Source of the DNA: Burkholderia contaminans
Lineage (GTDB): Bacteria > Pseudomonadota > Gammaproteobacteria > Burkholderiales > Burkholderiaceae
DNA: 64,000 nt
Reading direction: 5' to 3'
Assembly: GCF_029633825.1 (NCBI RefSeq)
Contig: NZ_CP090640.1
Span: 3,596,001 to 3,660,000 of the forward strand
Position 1 is the first letter of the stretch; the number at the start of each line of letters is the position of its first letter. The notes beneath the pieces were generated by a model. That model was not told where the DNA came from and searched no databases. It saw nothing but the letters and a program-made list of their open reading frames with translations. This document shows positions 35,428 through 44,290 of the stretch, piece by piece. The translations under genes were made by a program, and so were the position numbers.

Positions 35428-35907
35428 GGCTACCCCGGGCTTTTCATCTAGTTAATACCTAGAATACCCGTTTGCGGCAAAAACATCGACACCCATTGGC
35501 AGCGCAAGTGCGCCGCGCGTGACCAGGGACTATGAAGCCATAATGGGCGACTCGAGGACTGGATTCTAGACAACGCCGATCGACCTCCAAAGTGTCGCAG
35601 CCAGCCAATACCGATCTTTGCCTCGAGTTTCTCATACGCCTGCTTCGGCTACACAGATGCGGCTTATCCCGGTCACCACTGATGCTCACAAATCTGACCC
35701 CACATACTCGGATACAATCGCGTTAGGCGCCCAGCCATGCCACTTGGGCACCCTGCTCGTCGGGTCTGGAGCTCAGTGGGTTACGCCGTCGATTCATAAT
35801 CGCTTGATCGCCGGTTCAAGTCCGGCCGGCCCACCACCGCATGGCGGCACGAACTGAACCGGCCAACGCGACTCCAATGAGCAGTACTTCGCTCGACACA
35901 TCGTCAC
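35428..35907. other. gene-free stretch holding a tRNA-like sequence
   Basis: Divergent gap between the leftward 428-aa gene and the rightward H-NS-like gene. Apart from the tRNA-like sequence at 35762-35836 I see no gene. Promoters for both flanking genes should lie here. Confidence 0.5.
35762..35836 (+). tRNA. degenerate tRNA-like sequence with CAT anticodon
   Basis: 75 bases with a good T arm (GCCGG, loop TTCAAGT, CCGGC), an anticodon loop TTCATAA (anticodon CAT, Met or Ile2 type), an encoded CCA, GGAGCTCAG as in a D arm, and a partly pairing acceptor (GGGTCTG with CGGCCC). The D stem and anticodon stem pair poorly and the 3' acceptor strand is one base short. It is therefore a pseudo-tRNA, an element-borne divergent tRNA or the remnant of an integration site rather than a normal housekeeping gene. 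Confidence 0.5.
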
Positions 35908-36234
35908 ATGAACAGTCCCAACATTCGTGAGTTGCAAAAACAACTTGGTCAATTGAATCTGCTTGTTGAAGAAACCAGGCAACAGGAAAAGCAAGCCATA
36001 CTTGCCGAGATCGGCGAACACGTGAAAGCGTATGGCATCACCGAGATCGAGCTACTACGCGCCGCTGGCTTCATCCAGGCCACGCGAAAGAAGGCGCCAG
36101 CCAAGTACTACGACCCCGATACAGGTCAGTCTTGGTCCGGCAAAGGTGCGCGTCCCAGGTGGCTCGTCAACAAGAACCTCGACGACTATCTCATTCGCGA
36201 GGCGCCACAGCCTTGGTGGCCGGAACGAACCTGA
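35908..36234 (+). CDS. H-NS-family nucleoid protein
   Basis: 108 aa. An N-terminal coiled coil (IRELQKQLGQLNLLVEETRQ) is followed by the C-terminal AT-hook-like DNA-binding domain: AKYYDPDTGQSWSGKGARPR then WLVNKNLDDYLI. Matches the short H-NS proteins of Burkholderia mobile DNA. Such proteins silence AT-rich foreign genes, which would suit the neighbouring defence genes. Confidence 0.92.
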   Translation: MNSPNIRELQKQLGQLNLLVEETRQQEKQAILAEIGEHVKAYGITEIELLRAAGFIQATRKKAPAKYYDPDTGQSWSGKGARPRWLVNKNLDDYLIREAPQPWWPERT

Positions 36235-36286
36235 CCGCTCATCCAATCTTGATGATCGACATGTACTCACTCATGGAGACCAAGCA

Positions 36287-37885
36287 ATGGACAATGGAGA
36301 AGCCTCGTCCGAGGAACAACTCTCGTTCGAGCAACTGAGCGCAACCGAAAATCTTGACGATCTCGATATCGACCAAGCTCTCGATTGGCTTGCGCAACTC
36401 GTCGACGCAGCCGGTGATCATGCAAGTGAGATCGGTCTCAGAAAGGCGCTCGCTTGGGCCGATGAACTTGAGTCGAAATCGCCTGACGACGCCGCAAATA
36501 TCAACTATTTTCGGGCAAACGCTTGGGCACACCTTGAGATGCTAAAGCATCGAGCCGACGGAGATGCTGCAAGGTGGTCATGGGACCAACCGGAAGCGGA
36601 ACAGCAAATTCTCCTCCTTCGGACCGCCCTCAATTCCACCGGGTTCTCGGGGCTTCAGTTGGGCAGGAAGTGCCAGATCCTCACCAACCTCGCGGGGCAG
36701 CTAAACACCGCCGGCAGGCCAGTCGAGGCGCTCGAAGCGTGGGGCAAGGTCCTGTCAATGGTTCCGAAGTTCTGGATGGCGCGCGGCAACCGTGGCATCG
36801 CGCTCATGCACTATGCGCTGTCACTTTACGATCCCGGGCACCGAGATGTTTTCTTGCTCTTCGCGCACCGAGATCTTGAGGTCGCGTCTCGTTTCGACCC
36901 AACGACACTTCAATGGGGCGATCCTGCAGCACTCCAATATTTCCGTGAGCACAAACGCATAATCGAGCGCGAGACTAAGCTCGAGACGATCGAAGAACAT
37001 TTCGAGCCTATGGGATACGCCCTCGGCCGGTCTAGTGCCGAACGGGCCTATCGCGCTTGGTGCCTGCAAGAACGTCTCTTCTTGAATCCACTCAACGATC
37101 TTGATACTCATACCATCGCAGCTCAAGACGTTCTGACGCTTCCTGATTTCGTGACATCTATCGGCGTGCCGCCGGTCTTGACCGGTTTCTTTAACCAGAT
37201 GAAGCAGGAGTTCGTCTCAGCGCGCTGGGAATACTATCTAGGCGTCACCGCCCAGCACCCACACTTTTCGGACCGCAACGTGCTGCTTTACAACACGCTC
37301 GATTACCCGGCTTACGGACTTGCCGTCGAGCGAGTGAAGGGCGCGTACAAGTACGCATATTCACTATTCGACAAAATCGCCTTCTTCCTGAACGATTATC
37401 TCGCACTTGAGATCAAGCCAACGAGCGTGTCGTTCCGTTCGATATGGCGTGTGAAAAACGGCGACCCAATCCATCCTATCCGAGAGACGTTCCGGCAGTC
37501 CGAGAACTGGCCGCTTCGAGGACTCTTTTGGCTGAGCAAAGACCTCTTTGACGAGCGCCAGAAGGTTGCGACCGCCCCCGATGCTCAAGCACTCCACGAG
37601 CTCCGTATCCACCTTGAGCATCGCTACGTCAAGGTTCACGAAATGATGCTCGAGCCCAATCCCGCCGGCGGCGAGCCGGATATGTTTTTCGACGCGCTTG
37701 CCTATCGAATCTCGCGACAGTCCCTCGAAGAGCGGACACTTCGGCTGCTAAAACTCGTACGCGCGGCCCTCATCTATCTTTCGCTTGCGATGCACCGCGA
37801 AGAGCAACGCCGTAGCAAAGCTCGCGGCGAAAACCTCACTATGCCCATGGCACTCGACCCGCTTCGGGACAGTTGGAAGAGATGA
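36287..37885 (+). CDS. HEPN_LA2681-family protein
   Basis: 532 aa from the ATG at 36287. The N-terminal ~250 residues are TPR-like helices (FRANAWAHLEMLKHRAD, LTNLAGQLNTAGRPVEALEA, MARGNRGIALMHYA). The C-terminal part holds the LA2681 HEPN domain: DRNVLLYNTLDYPAYGL, AYKYAYSLFDKIAFFLNDYL, GLFWLSKDLF and the R-x4-H motif RIHLEH at residues 440-445. HEPN domains of this sort are thought to be RNases in defence or stress. It lies 52 bases after the H-NS-like gene on the same strand. Confidence 0.85.
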   Translation: MDNGEASSEEQLSFEQLSATENLDDLDIDQALDWLAQLVDAAGDHASEIGLRKALAWADELESKSPDDAANINYFRANAWAHLEMLKHRADGDAARWSWDQPEAEQQILLLRTALNSTGFSGLQLGRKCQILTNLAGQLNTAGRPVEALEAWGKVLSMVPKFWMARGNRGIALMHYALSLYDPGHRDVFLLFAHRDLEVASRFDPTTLQWGDPAALQYFREHKRIIERETKLETIEEHFEPMGYALGRSSAERAYRAWCLQERLFLNPLNDLDTHTIAAQDVLTLPDFVTSIGVPPVLTGFFNQMKQEFVSARWEYYLGVTAQHPHFSDRNVLLYNTLDYPAYGLAVERVKGAYKYAYSLFDKIAFFLNDYLALEIKPTSVSFRSIWRVKNGDPIHPIRETFRQSENWPLRGLFWLSKDLFDERQKVATAPDAQALHELRIHLEHRYVKVHEMMLEPNPAGGEPDMFFDALAYRISRQSLEERTLRLLKLVRAALIYLSLAMHREEQRRSKARGENLTMPMALDPLRDSWKR

Positions 37886-38018
37886 AGGACGTTTTTTCCG
37901 GCTCTCTACGGAAATCGTCACGTCAATCGAAACCGCTAACACACTGTCTATCCGGTTCCGTTCGCCATTCGCCATGCAATACTGCATCGGATACCCGGAT
38001 ACCTAGACAACTTGAGCC

Positions 38019-39395
38019 ATGAATCGCGAATACACTTCGGGCACGCTTCCCGACAAGCTGGTCGAGTATTTCTCAAATGTTGGCGAGACCGATCGCTTTC
38101 GCCGACGTGCCGTACTGACGTACACCGATGGCAATTGGAGACTGCTCTGCTGTACCGTCGAACTGCTGCGTTGCGATGCAGGGACACCGTCTGACGTTTC
38201 CACCCGGCGATATGAATGCGCAATGCTGTACGAGGACGAGCTCTCCGCCTCGCAATGCCTGGAATTCGCGAGAGAACTGACAAATGGGTTCCTTCAACTC
38301 GACGACGTGAGACTGACACCGGAGGCACCACTTCAGTGGAGCACTGAACTCGTGCCACTGAACAACGATTACATGCCGAACGCCGGTCTAATTGTCGGGC
38401 TACGCATCAGCTCAAATGGAATGCATGCTCATGCAGCACCGCTCCTGTCGCCCACCCAGCCGTACTACCCGGATATCGAAGATGCCGCCCGTGACTGGTT
38501 GCCATTTCCCATATACCACGGACGCGGCGATGGCAGGAACGATCAGCTCCTCTTCTTGCTGCCGGAAAAACGAGCATTTGTTTCCGATGCACGATTTTGT
38601 GATGATAGAACACTCGAAATCACCGTGGCAGGAACAGCTGTTGATGAGATCGCCCTGATAGTAAAAGGGGCGTATTGGGAAGGAACAGCAATCCGCCATT
38701 TCGACGCCTCTATAAATGGCTCCATATGTCGGGTCGCAGTCCCCGATCATATCGACCGTCTCGAGTACTACCTAATCGCCCTCGATGGCACAGTGTTCGA
38801 TTTTCATCGCGAGGCACGCCTGTCAAGCATCGCACTGGGGAAAAAGATCCTCGGACCAAAGCAACGATCACTCGGCGAACAGATAGGGATGGCCCTGCAT
38901 GATGGGGAAGGTCAGCGTGTCGAGTTCAAGCCCTTCGTCGAACCAGGACAATCCCTCGGCACAGGAGCAAACAAGACAAAGCTAAGGGAGATCGTAACAA
39001 CGGTAGTCGCATTCGCTAACACACATGGTGGCCATATCTACATCGGGGTTGACGATGACTGTATTCCGGCCGGCATCGAGCAGCAATTGGAGCGGTGGGC
39101 CAAGGCGCCGGCTGACGAAGTTAACGTCGACAGGTATCTCGGTATGCTGAAGAGCAAGATCAAAGGCTTCATTCAGGGAGAAGTCGAACTTCACCTTTCC
39201 CGGACTTACTTCAATGACGCGCTTATAGTGATTGTCGAAGTCCTCTCAGCGGCGCAAAAACCGGTCGCCGTGCAACACGATGCATACCTTTACGCACGAG
39301 CAGGGGCGAGCAACCGAAAGGTGCCACCGGAGTTGTGGAGAAGCATATTGGACATGCAGTCGAGTGACGCAGTTTGGCCTCTTCTTTCACGCTAG
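38019..39395 (+). CDS. AlbA_2/Schlafen-domain protein with novel N-terminal region
   Basis: 458 aa. The C-terminal ~160 residues are an AlbA_2 (Schlafen-like) domain: GEGQRVEFKPFV, then TTVVAFANTHGGHIYIGVDD, then YLYARAGASNRKVPP. This fold binds nucleic acid and, in Schlafens, can cleave RNA. The N-terminal ~290 residues are beta-rich and unrecognised. It follows the HEPN_LA2681 gene after 133 bases on the same strand, so the two might form one unit. Confidence 0.8.
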   Translation: MNREYTSGTLPDKLVEYFSNVGETDRFRRRAVLTYTDGNWRLLCCTVELLRCDAGTPSDVSTRRYECAMLYEDELSASQCLEFARELTNGFLQLDDVRLTPEAPLQWSTELVPLNNDYMPNAGLIVGLRISSNGMHAHAAPLLSPTQPYYPDIEDAARDWLPFPIYHGRGDGRNDQLLFLLPEKRAFVSDARFCDDRTLEITVAGTAVDEIALIVKGAYWEGTAIRHFDASINGSICRVAVPDHIDRLEYYLIALDGTVFDFHREARLSSIALGKKILGPKQRSLGEQIGMALHDGEGQRVEFKPFVEPGQSLGTGANKTKLREIVTTVVAFANTHGGHIYIGVDDDCIPAGIEQQLERWAKAPADEVNVDRYLGMLKSKIKGFIQGEVELHLSRTYFNDALIVIVEVLSAAQKPVAVQHDAYLYARAGASNRKVPPELWRSILDMQSSDAVWPLLSR

Positions 39396-39634
39396 CTTTG
39401 ACGCTATGCACCACAAAATCTACTTCACATCCGTTCGGCGATCGTTCCAACCAGGTATCTGACGTTGGCGCTGTTGAGGTACGGTCGACGGCTCCAGATC
39501 GATGCCCGCCCTTTGTCTCGAAAATGCCCGCACGCGATCAGAGCTGATTGCGACTGTCAGGCTAGTTAAGTATTGACGTCGAGGCAGCCGCGGACGCGCG
39601 CTACAGCGAGGCACGCAGGTCAGCCACTGATGCG

Positions 39635-40654
39635 CTAGCTATCAATTGGTGGCATGGGCGTCCGTTCAGTCTCGGCTACGGATTCGTCTGGCGCCGATAG
39701 CTCACGTTGGAGTGACTGAGAAATATAGTTCAGCAGAGAGATCGCGCGAAGACCATTTTCTTTTGTCCCGTAGTCAGTCGATTCGCCGTGGAGCACCATG
39801 TGACGATTGAGCCCGCTGAAACCTTGCGGACGGGCCTTTTCGGACAGAGCGACAGTCATCCCGGATTCCAACGGTGCTAAGAACGCACGGGCGAGCTCCG
39901 TTCCGGCGAGTTCCGTCGCGTAGGCTAGTACCTTAGGGCGCTCTTTCCCCATGAAAAAGTGCGCGTTCGCTACATCGAAGCAAATCCCGTCAACCTGGGC
40001 GAGCAATACCGGGATCGAGACGTAGTGCTGACCGTTCAGGTGGGCGTCGAATGCGGCATCAAGGATTTCGCTTCGATGCGGATAAGCCTGTATCAGTTCG
40101 GCGCGGATGTTAGCGGTACGCTTGTCGAAGTGCTTGACCATTTCGACTTCGGCGTCCTCTTGTCTTCCATCGTCCAAGGCTCGCTTAAAGCGCAACGGCT
40201 TTGACATCCCCATCTCAAGGTCGAGATACCAGCCGCATTGGTTCATCGCGATTAGTCCCTCGCGCATCTCGTCCGGATACTTCTCGAACGACTTGGCGAT
40301 GGCGGCCATATCCTCCGCCATTTTGCGGAAGGGTTCCCCGATTGCGGTCAGACGCGCGCTGACGGTGCTGCCAATTTCGTTTGCGAGGCCTATAACTGGC
40401 GCTAAGTCGAACGTTCGCTGCTGGAACCTGTCCAGTGCCGCGCCGATCGCGTTGGACGGATTCAAGCCAACCCCTAGTTTCTGTAGCCATCCAGGCTCAG
40501 GTAACACCGTCGTCCATGGCACGCCGGGTCGTGCTACACCCAAGGGGGCAAAAGTTTGTCCCAGCCCAATCGCACCAAATTGTGAGCCGAATTCGCCTAA
40601 TGGGCGGGCATCTGCTTCAGGCCGCTCGGCGTCACCGTCGTTCAATTCATCCAT
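39635..40654 (-). CDS. HEPN-like protein with RHxxLH motif beside the vWA-PP2C-kinase triad
   Basis: 339 aa from the ATG at 40654, chosen for the GGAGG upstream; the frame extends to 40690. The C-terminal segment GLNRHMVLHGESTDYGTKE has R-x4-H (residues 284-289), then LRAISLLNYISQSL, a HEPN-like arrangement found in many defence-island proteins. The middle is helical (GLIAMNQCGWYLDLEMGM). Lies 73 bases downstream of the kinase gene on the same strand, so it is probably the fourth gene of the operon and possibly the effector. Confidence 0.72.
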   Translation of the reverse strand: MDELNDGDAERPEADARPLGEFGSQFGAIGLGQTFAPLGVARPGVPWTTVLPEPGWLQKLGVGLNPSNAIGAALDRFQQRTFDLAPVIGLANEIGSTVSARLTAIGEPFRKMAEDMAAIAKSFEKYPDEMREGLIAMNQCGWYLDLEMGMSKPLRFKRALDDGRQEDAEVEMVKHFDKRTANIRAELIQAYPHRSEILDAAFDAHLNGQHYVSIPVLLAQVDGICFDVANAHFFMGKERPKVLAYATELAGTELARAFLAPLESGMTVALSEKARPQGFSGLNRHMVLHGESTDYGTKENGLRAISLLNYISQSLQRELSAPDESVAETERTPMPPIDS

Positions 40655-40727
40655 GCGCTCATGCCTCCCCTTACGTACACATGCATACAAGGTTCATGGT
40701 TTCATGCGCGGGCTGCGTTACCGCCCG

Positions 40728-42443
40728 TCAGCCAAACAACCACCGTAGAAGTCTAGAAATGAGCCCTTTCTCTGGTGGCCGAAGTGCAGGAGGCAGCCCC
40801 CCACCAATCGGCTGATGAGTGGCGATGGGTCGAGATCGCGACGGAGCGGGTGTCGGTCCACTAGCCGGAGGCGGCACCTGATTCGATTTCATCCGATCGA
40901 GGACGGCCTGATTTGGCGAAACTCGCACAGGCGCAGGTTTAATTGCCGACGGCGCGAGCGGAATCGGCCGCGCAGGCGAATTCAAAGTTTGTCCAGCCTG
41001 CGGGCGGGCACTTGCGGACACGGTTGGACGTGCCCCGCTCTGCAACCGTTCTAGGATTTCACTGTTGCGAGCGATTTTCGACGGGGTCGCTGCGCCGCTT
41101 TGCGGCCCTGCAAGACGCCAATGAGCATCTTCTTCGGATAGGACCGTCATTTGTCCGATCGCCGTGACGTTCACCGAAAGATGCGAGTACTTCAGCTTCT
41201 TGTTTTCGTAGGGTGGCTCCATCAAGCCAACGACACTGACCCACTTACCAATCCAGGAATCGTCTGGCGTCGCACGCAAAGCAGCCAGTCCATCGCTCCA
41301 AATCGCAATCTTGAAGATGCGCCCGCGCCACGGCCCGAAGTTTATGAAAATGTAGGGCTTCCCGTTCCTCGCCCGATCAGGTTTCACCTCGATTACCTTG
41401 CCAACAACTTCTACCTTGTTCCCGACGAGTCTCAAACAAGCTTCATAGTCGGTGGCCGACAGCACCTCGTATGCGCCGATATAGCTGGGCCTTGGTTTAC
41501 CCTCGGCAGGCCTGCCTGCCAACACAACGCTCGCGACCGTAAGGGGAAGGTTTTTGCCCGCGATGAACTCACCCAGCGTTGGCACCTTCTGCATGGGCAA
41601 CGAGCAGATGGCCGCAAATACCTTGGCTCGCTGCGCCAATACAGCATTCGCCGCGAGCAGCGCGAACACTGGTGAAGAACCCGGATCGATGAAGTCGTTC
41701 GCGCGGAAGACAATTGCGTCCATTTCGGAATTTGTCTTCCGCCAGATCGAGGGATCGATTCGGAGCGCCTCGATAGCAAACCACAGAGACGTCAGCGAAA
41801 AACGATCAAGCGTCGCGTCGAAAGGATTTGACGCTTTGCGGCCTGGGTGTTGGAAGTTGACGTGACCAAGCTCAGAACTGCCAAGATCCTTGATCTCGTC
41901 GATCCACATGCCATCGTAGTCGATGAGTTGGATGCCCGCGCCGCCGCCGGACACCATCAGATTGCCGGTTTGAATATCGCCGTGAGCGATCCCCTCTTTC
42001 TCAAGAAACGCCGAAAGCGACACGAGCGACGACGCCAACGCCCCGAGTGCCTGTGGCGAGCCGTGGTTGTCTTCAAGGAACTCCCCAAGCGTCTCGCCTT
42101 TGGCCCAGGCCATCTTGACGATCGGATACTCCCCGCCGTCAATGCGAATGCCTTTGGACTGAAACTTGAAGTCCAGAAAATACGGCGAACGCAACGCCGA
42201 CAATCGCTGGGAAATCGCGGTGTATCGCCGCTCCAACGCTTTCGACTCACGGTGGAAGCACCGAACAGCGTATTTCCTTGAACCGGCTGTGACGGTATAG
42301 GTCAGGGCAAACCCGCCGCTGATGGCGAGTGGCAAACCCATGCCGGTGGTCGCGACCGACCCCGCCTTCAACTCCGGATCGTTTAACCAGATCGAATGGC
42401 TGTTGAAGGCGTTGTTGTATTGTTCAAGAGACGGGTAAGCCAT
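40728..42443 (-). CDS. protein kinase-like protein with OB-fold-like domain (triad kinase)
   Basis: 571 aa from the ATG at 42443, overlapping the phosphatase gene by 20 bases; a TTG at 42461 is also possible. The N-terminal ~260 residues are kinase-like: ISGGFALTYTV, KYAVRCFHRE (Lys), GIAHGDIQTGNLMV (catalytic loop) and LIDYDGMWID (D-Y-D for DFG). Residues ~345-450 look like an OB-fold (VGNKVEVVGKVIEVKPDRAR, KWVSVVGLMEPP). A Pro-rich linker and an amphipathic tail (LISRLLRWLFG) follow. Kinase plus PP2C plus vWA next to each other match the TerY-P triad described by Aravind and co-workers. Confidence 0.82.
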   Translation of the reverse strand: MAYPSLEQYNNAFNSHSIWLNDPELKAGSVATTGMGLPLAISGGFALTYTVTAGSRKYAVRCFHRESKALERRYTAISQRLSALRSPYFLDFKFQSKGIRIDGGEYPIVKMAWAKGETLGEFLEDNHGSPQALGALASSLVSLSAFLEKEGIAHGDIQTGNLMVSGGGAGIQLIDYDGMWIDEIKDLGSSELGHVNFQHPGRKASNPFDATLDRFSLTSLWFAIEALRIDPSIWRKTNSEMDAIVFRANDFIDPGSSPVFALLAANAVLAQRAKVFAAICSLPMQKVPTLGEFIAGKNLPLTVASVVLAGRPAEGKPRPSYIGAYEVLSATDYEACLRLVGNKVEVVGKVIEVKPDRARNGKPYIFINFGPWRGRIFKIAIWSDGLAALRATPDDSWIGKWVSVVGLMEPPYENKKLKYSHLSVNVTAIGQMTVLSEEDAHWRLAGPQSGAATPSKIARNSEILERLQSGARPTVSASARPQAGQTLNSPARPIPLAPSAIKPAPVRVSPNQAVLDRMKSNQVPPPASGPTPAPSRSRPIATHQPIGGGLPPALRPPEKGLISRLLRWLFG

Positions 42444-43176
42444 CGCGCTCTTCGCGTTCAAACGAAAGAACGAGCAGCGTCGAATCGTCGATTCGCATGC
42501 GCTTCGCCGCGCGCTCTCTCAACACTAATTCAGCTAGTTGCTCCTCGCTTTGCAGCGATAGCAAATCAACGATGCCAGAATCCTTGTCGCGCAGCGACCG
42601 TAGCGCCCATTCGCCCAGGGCATCCGTCAAGCATAGGAGTCGCGGCGCGCCGAGCTCGGCGGGATGGATAATCTTTACGTGCCTCGTCCTAAAATCCCCG
42701 CTCGCCAGGAAATCGTTGTGCCGTGCGACCGTCGACAGCAGAGATGGTCGCTCTTGAAATCGCTCTGGAGCATCGAGAGGCCAGGCGCAGACCAGTTCGC
42801 CGGCATCGAGCAGCAACGCAACACTGTCGCCAACGGCCAGCAGTTCCACCGCATGATGCTCGGGAAAAAACTCGCCGCCAAGGAGCGTGGCGAAGCTGCC
42901 TCGCTCAAACGCGGCTTGTTTCGACCAGGACATCGAAGCGAAATCATGCGCGACCGCGTAGTCGGCCAACGCCTTGCCGATCCACTCTTCGCTCAGGCCG
43001 GGCTCGTCGAGATATTTGTTGGCCAGAAGATTGGCCCACAACTTCGAGTTAAACGAATCGCTGGCGCCGTCGGAAAGCGCAAAGCGCCTTCCGTCATCGG
43101 AGAACGCGAGCACATCCTCATTGGCCTCTGGATTCGAAAATTCCTTCGGAACGCTGCCGGCAAACGCGCGCTTCAT
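42424..43176 (-). CDS. PP2C-like protein phosphatase (triad phosphatase)
   Basis: 250 aa. PP2C-type pattern: NEDVLAFSDDGRRFALSDGA (metal-binding Asp and D-G-A), GSFATLLGGEF, ELLAVGDSVALLLDAG, LLCLTDALGEWAL and RIDDSTLLVLSF. Second gene of the vWA-PP2C-kinase triad, seven bases after the vWA gene and overlapping the kinase gene, so all three are coupled. Expected to reverse phosphorylation by the neighbouring kinase. Confidence 0.85.
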   Translation of the reverse strand: MKRAFAGSVPKEFSNPEANEDVLAFSDDGRRFALSDGASDSFNSKLWANLLANKYLDEPGLSEEWIGKALADYAVAHDFASMSWSKQAAFERGSFATLLGGEFFPEHHAVELLAVGDSVALLLDAGELVCAWPLDAPERFQERPSLLSTVARHNDFLASGDFRTRHVKIIHPAELGAPRLLCLTDALGEWALRSLRDKDSGIVDLLSLQSEEQLAELVLRERAAKRMRIDDSTLLVLSFEREERDGLPVS

Positions 43177-43183
43177 TTGAGAA

Positions 43184-44017
43184 TCATCTCAGTTGGGCCG
43201 CCCTCGTGCCGATGTCGAAGAATTGCACAATTTCCGCTGCCTCAGCGTTGAACGTGAAGCCACGCGCCTCCATCCCGACGGAAACGCCCTCACCTTGTGC
43301 GAACCGGATTAGATGGTCAGGCAGGGGGCTCGACATGCGGAACAACAGCTTTGCAAAGCTGTCGGGCAGACCCGACTCGGCGGACGGGAATCGAATCGGC
43401 TCGTTGCCAAGCGTGCTTGCATGGAGATTGAACAAGAGTACCTCGCCGTCATTTGTGCGTATTTGCCGAAGATGGCCCGCGAGTTCCTCCGGGTCCCCAT
43501 CGGTCGACTCGCCGTCGGTGACGTGCAGAATGGTCGGTGGATAGCTCTCGGGGTGGGCGTCGCACCAGGCGACAAGCTCTTCGGCGGCTCGCGTGAGGGC
43601 CGCGCGCATCGGCGTTCCGCCCGATGCGACGGGATCGAACCAAATCGGGAATTTGACTGCCGTCTCGACGATGCCGCCAGCCCCGTCATCCATTTTCCGC
43701 TTCCGATCTTCAATTCTCGACGGATTTTGCTCGAAAGCAGAGATCGGGTGAAGCACCTGCGCGCCCAGCGCGCCGGATAGACCATTCGAAACGCCGCTGC
43801 CGCCATATCCGAGCACGCCGACTTCGAAATAGTCGCGAACCCCCTCGGATTTGGTACAACGTGTGACCAAGTTCATCAGCGTCCGGTTCAGTGCGTCGGC
43901 AACGAATTCCGCCTTGGTTTTACCGGACGACATCTTGTCCGACATCGAGGCGGATTGGTCAACGACGAACAAAAAGGCGGTCGGGCTGCTGCGGCTGATC
44001 TGTGCTTCGTATGCCAT
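43184..44017 (-). CDS. von Willebrand factor A domain protein (TerY-like, triad vWA)
   Basis: 277 aa from the ATG at 44017 with GGAG eight bases upstream. The MIDAS motif is intact: FLFVVDQSASMSDKM (D-x-S-x-S), the conserved Thr in SGGTPMRAAL and Asp in ILHVTDGESTDGD. Cytoplasmic. First gene of the leftward triad operon. In TerY-P systems the vWA protein is thought to be the phosphorylated adaptor that recruits partners. Confidence 0.88.
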   Translation of the reverse strand: MAYEAQISRSSPTAFLFVVDQSASMSDKMSSGKTKAEFVADALNRTLMNLVTRCTKSEGVRDYFEVGVLGYGGSGVSNGLSGALGAQVLHPISAFEQNPSRIEDRKRKMDDGAGGIVETAVKFPIWFDPVASGGTPMRAALTRAAEELVAWCDAHPESYPPTILHVTDGESTDGDPEELAGHLRQIRTNDGEVLLFNLHASTLGNEPIRFPSAESGLPDSFAKLLFRMSSPLPDHLIRFAQGEGVSVGMEARGFTFNAEAAEIVQFFDIGTRAAQLR

Positions 44018-44290
44018 CGTCAAATCTCCGAAAGGGTCGGGATAATAATAACAGCGAGATAGCCTCGCCCCAAAGTCCCAAGCAAGCGACGATTGTGCTA
44101 GTCTTTTTCGAGCCCCATCGTCAGGATGCGCGCCTTCGCGGTCGGCTTGGCGCCCCCTCGATTTCATTCGTCCCGGTAGGATGGCGACATGTTGTTGCTT
44201 TGAATCTCAACCGCTCGCCGGACAAACCCCGAACACGCGCTGCTCCGCGAAGCTCCTACCGACGTATCACGTCACCTGGCGAATCCGAAC

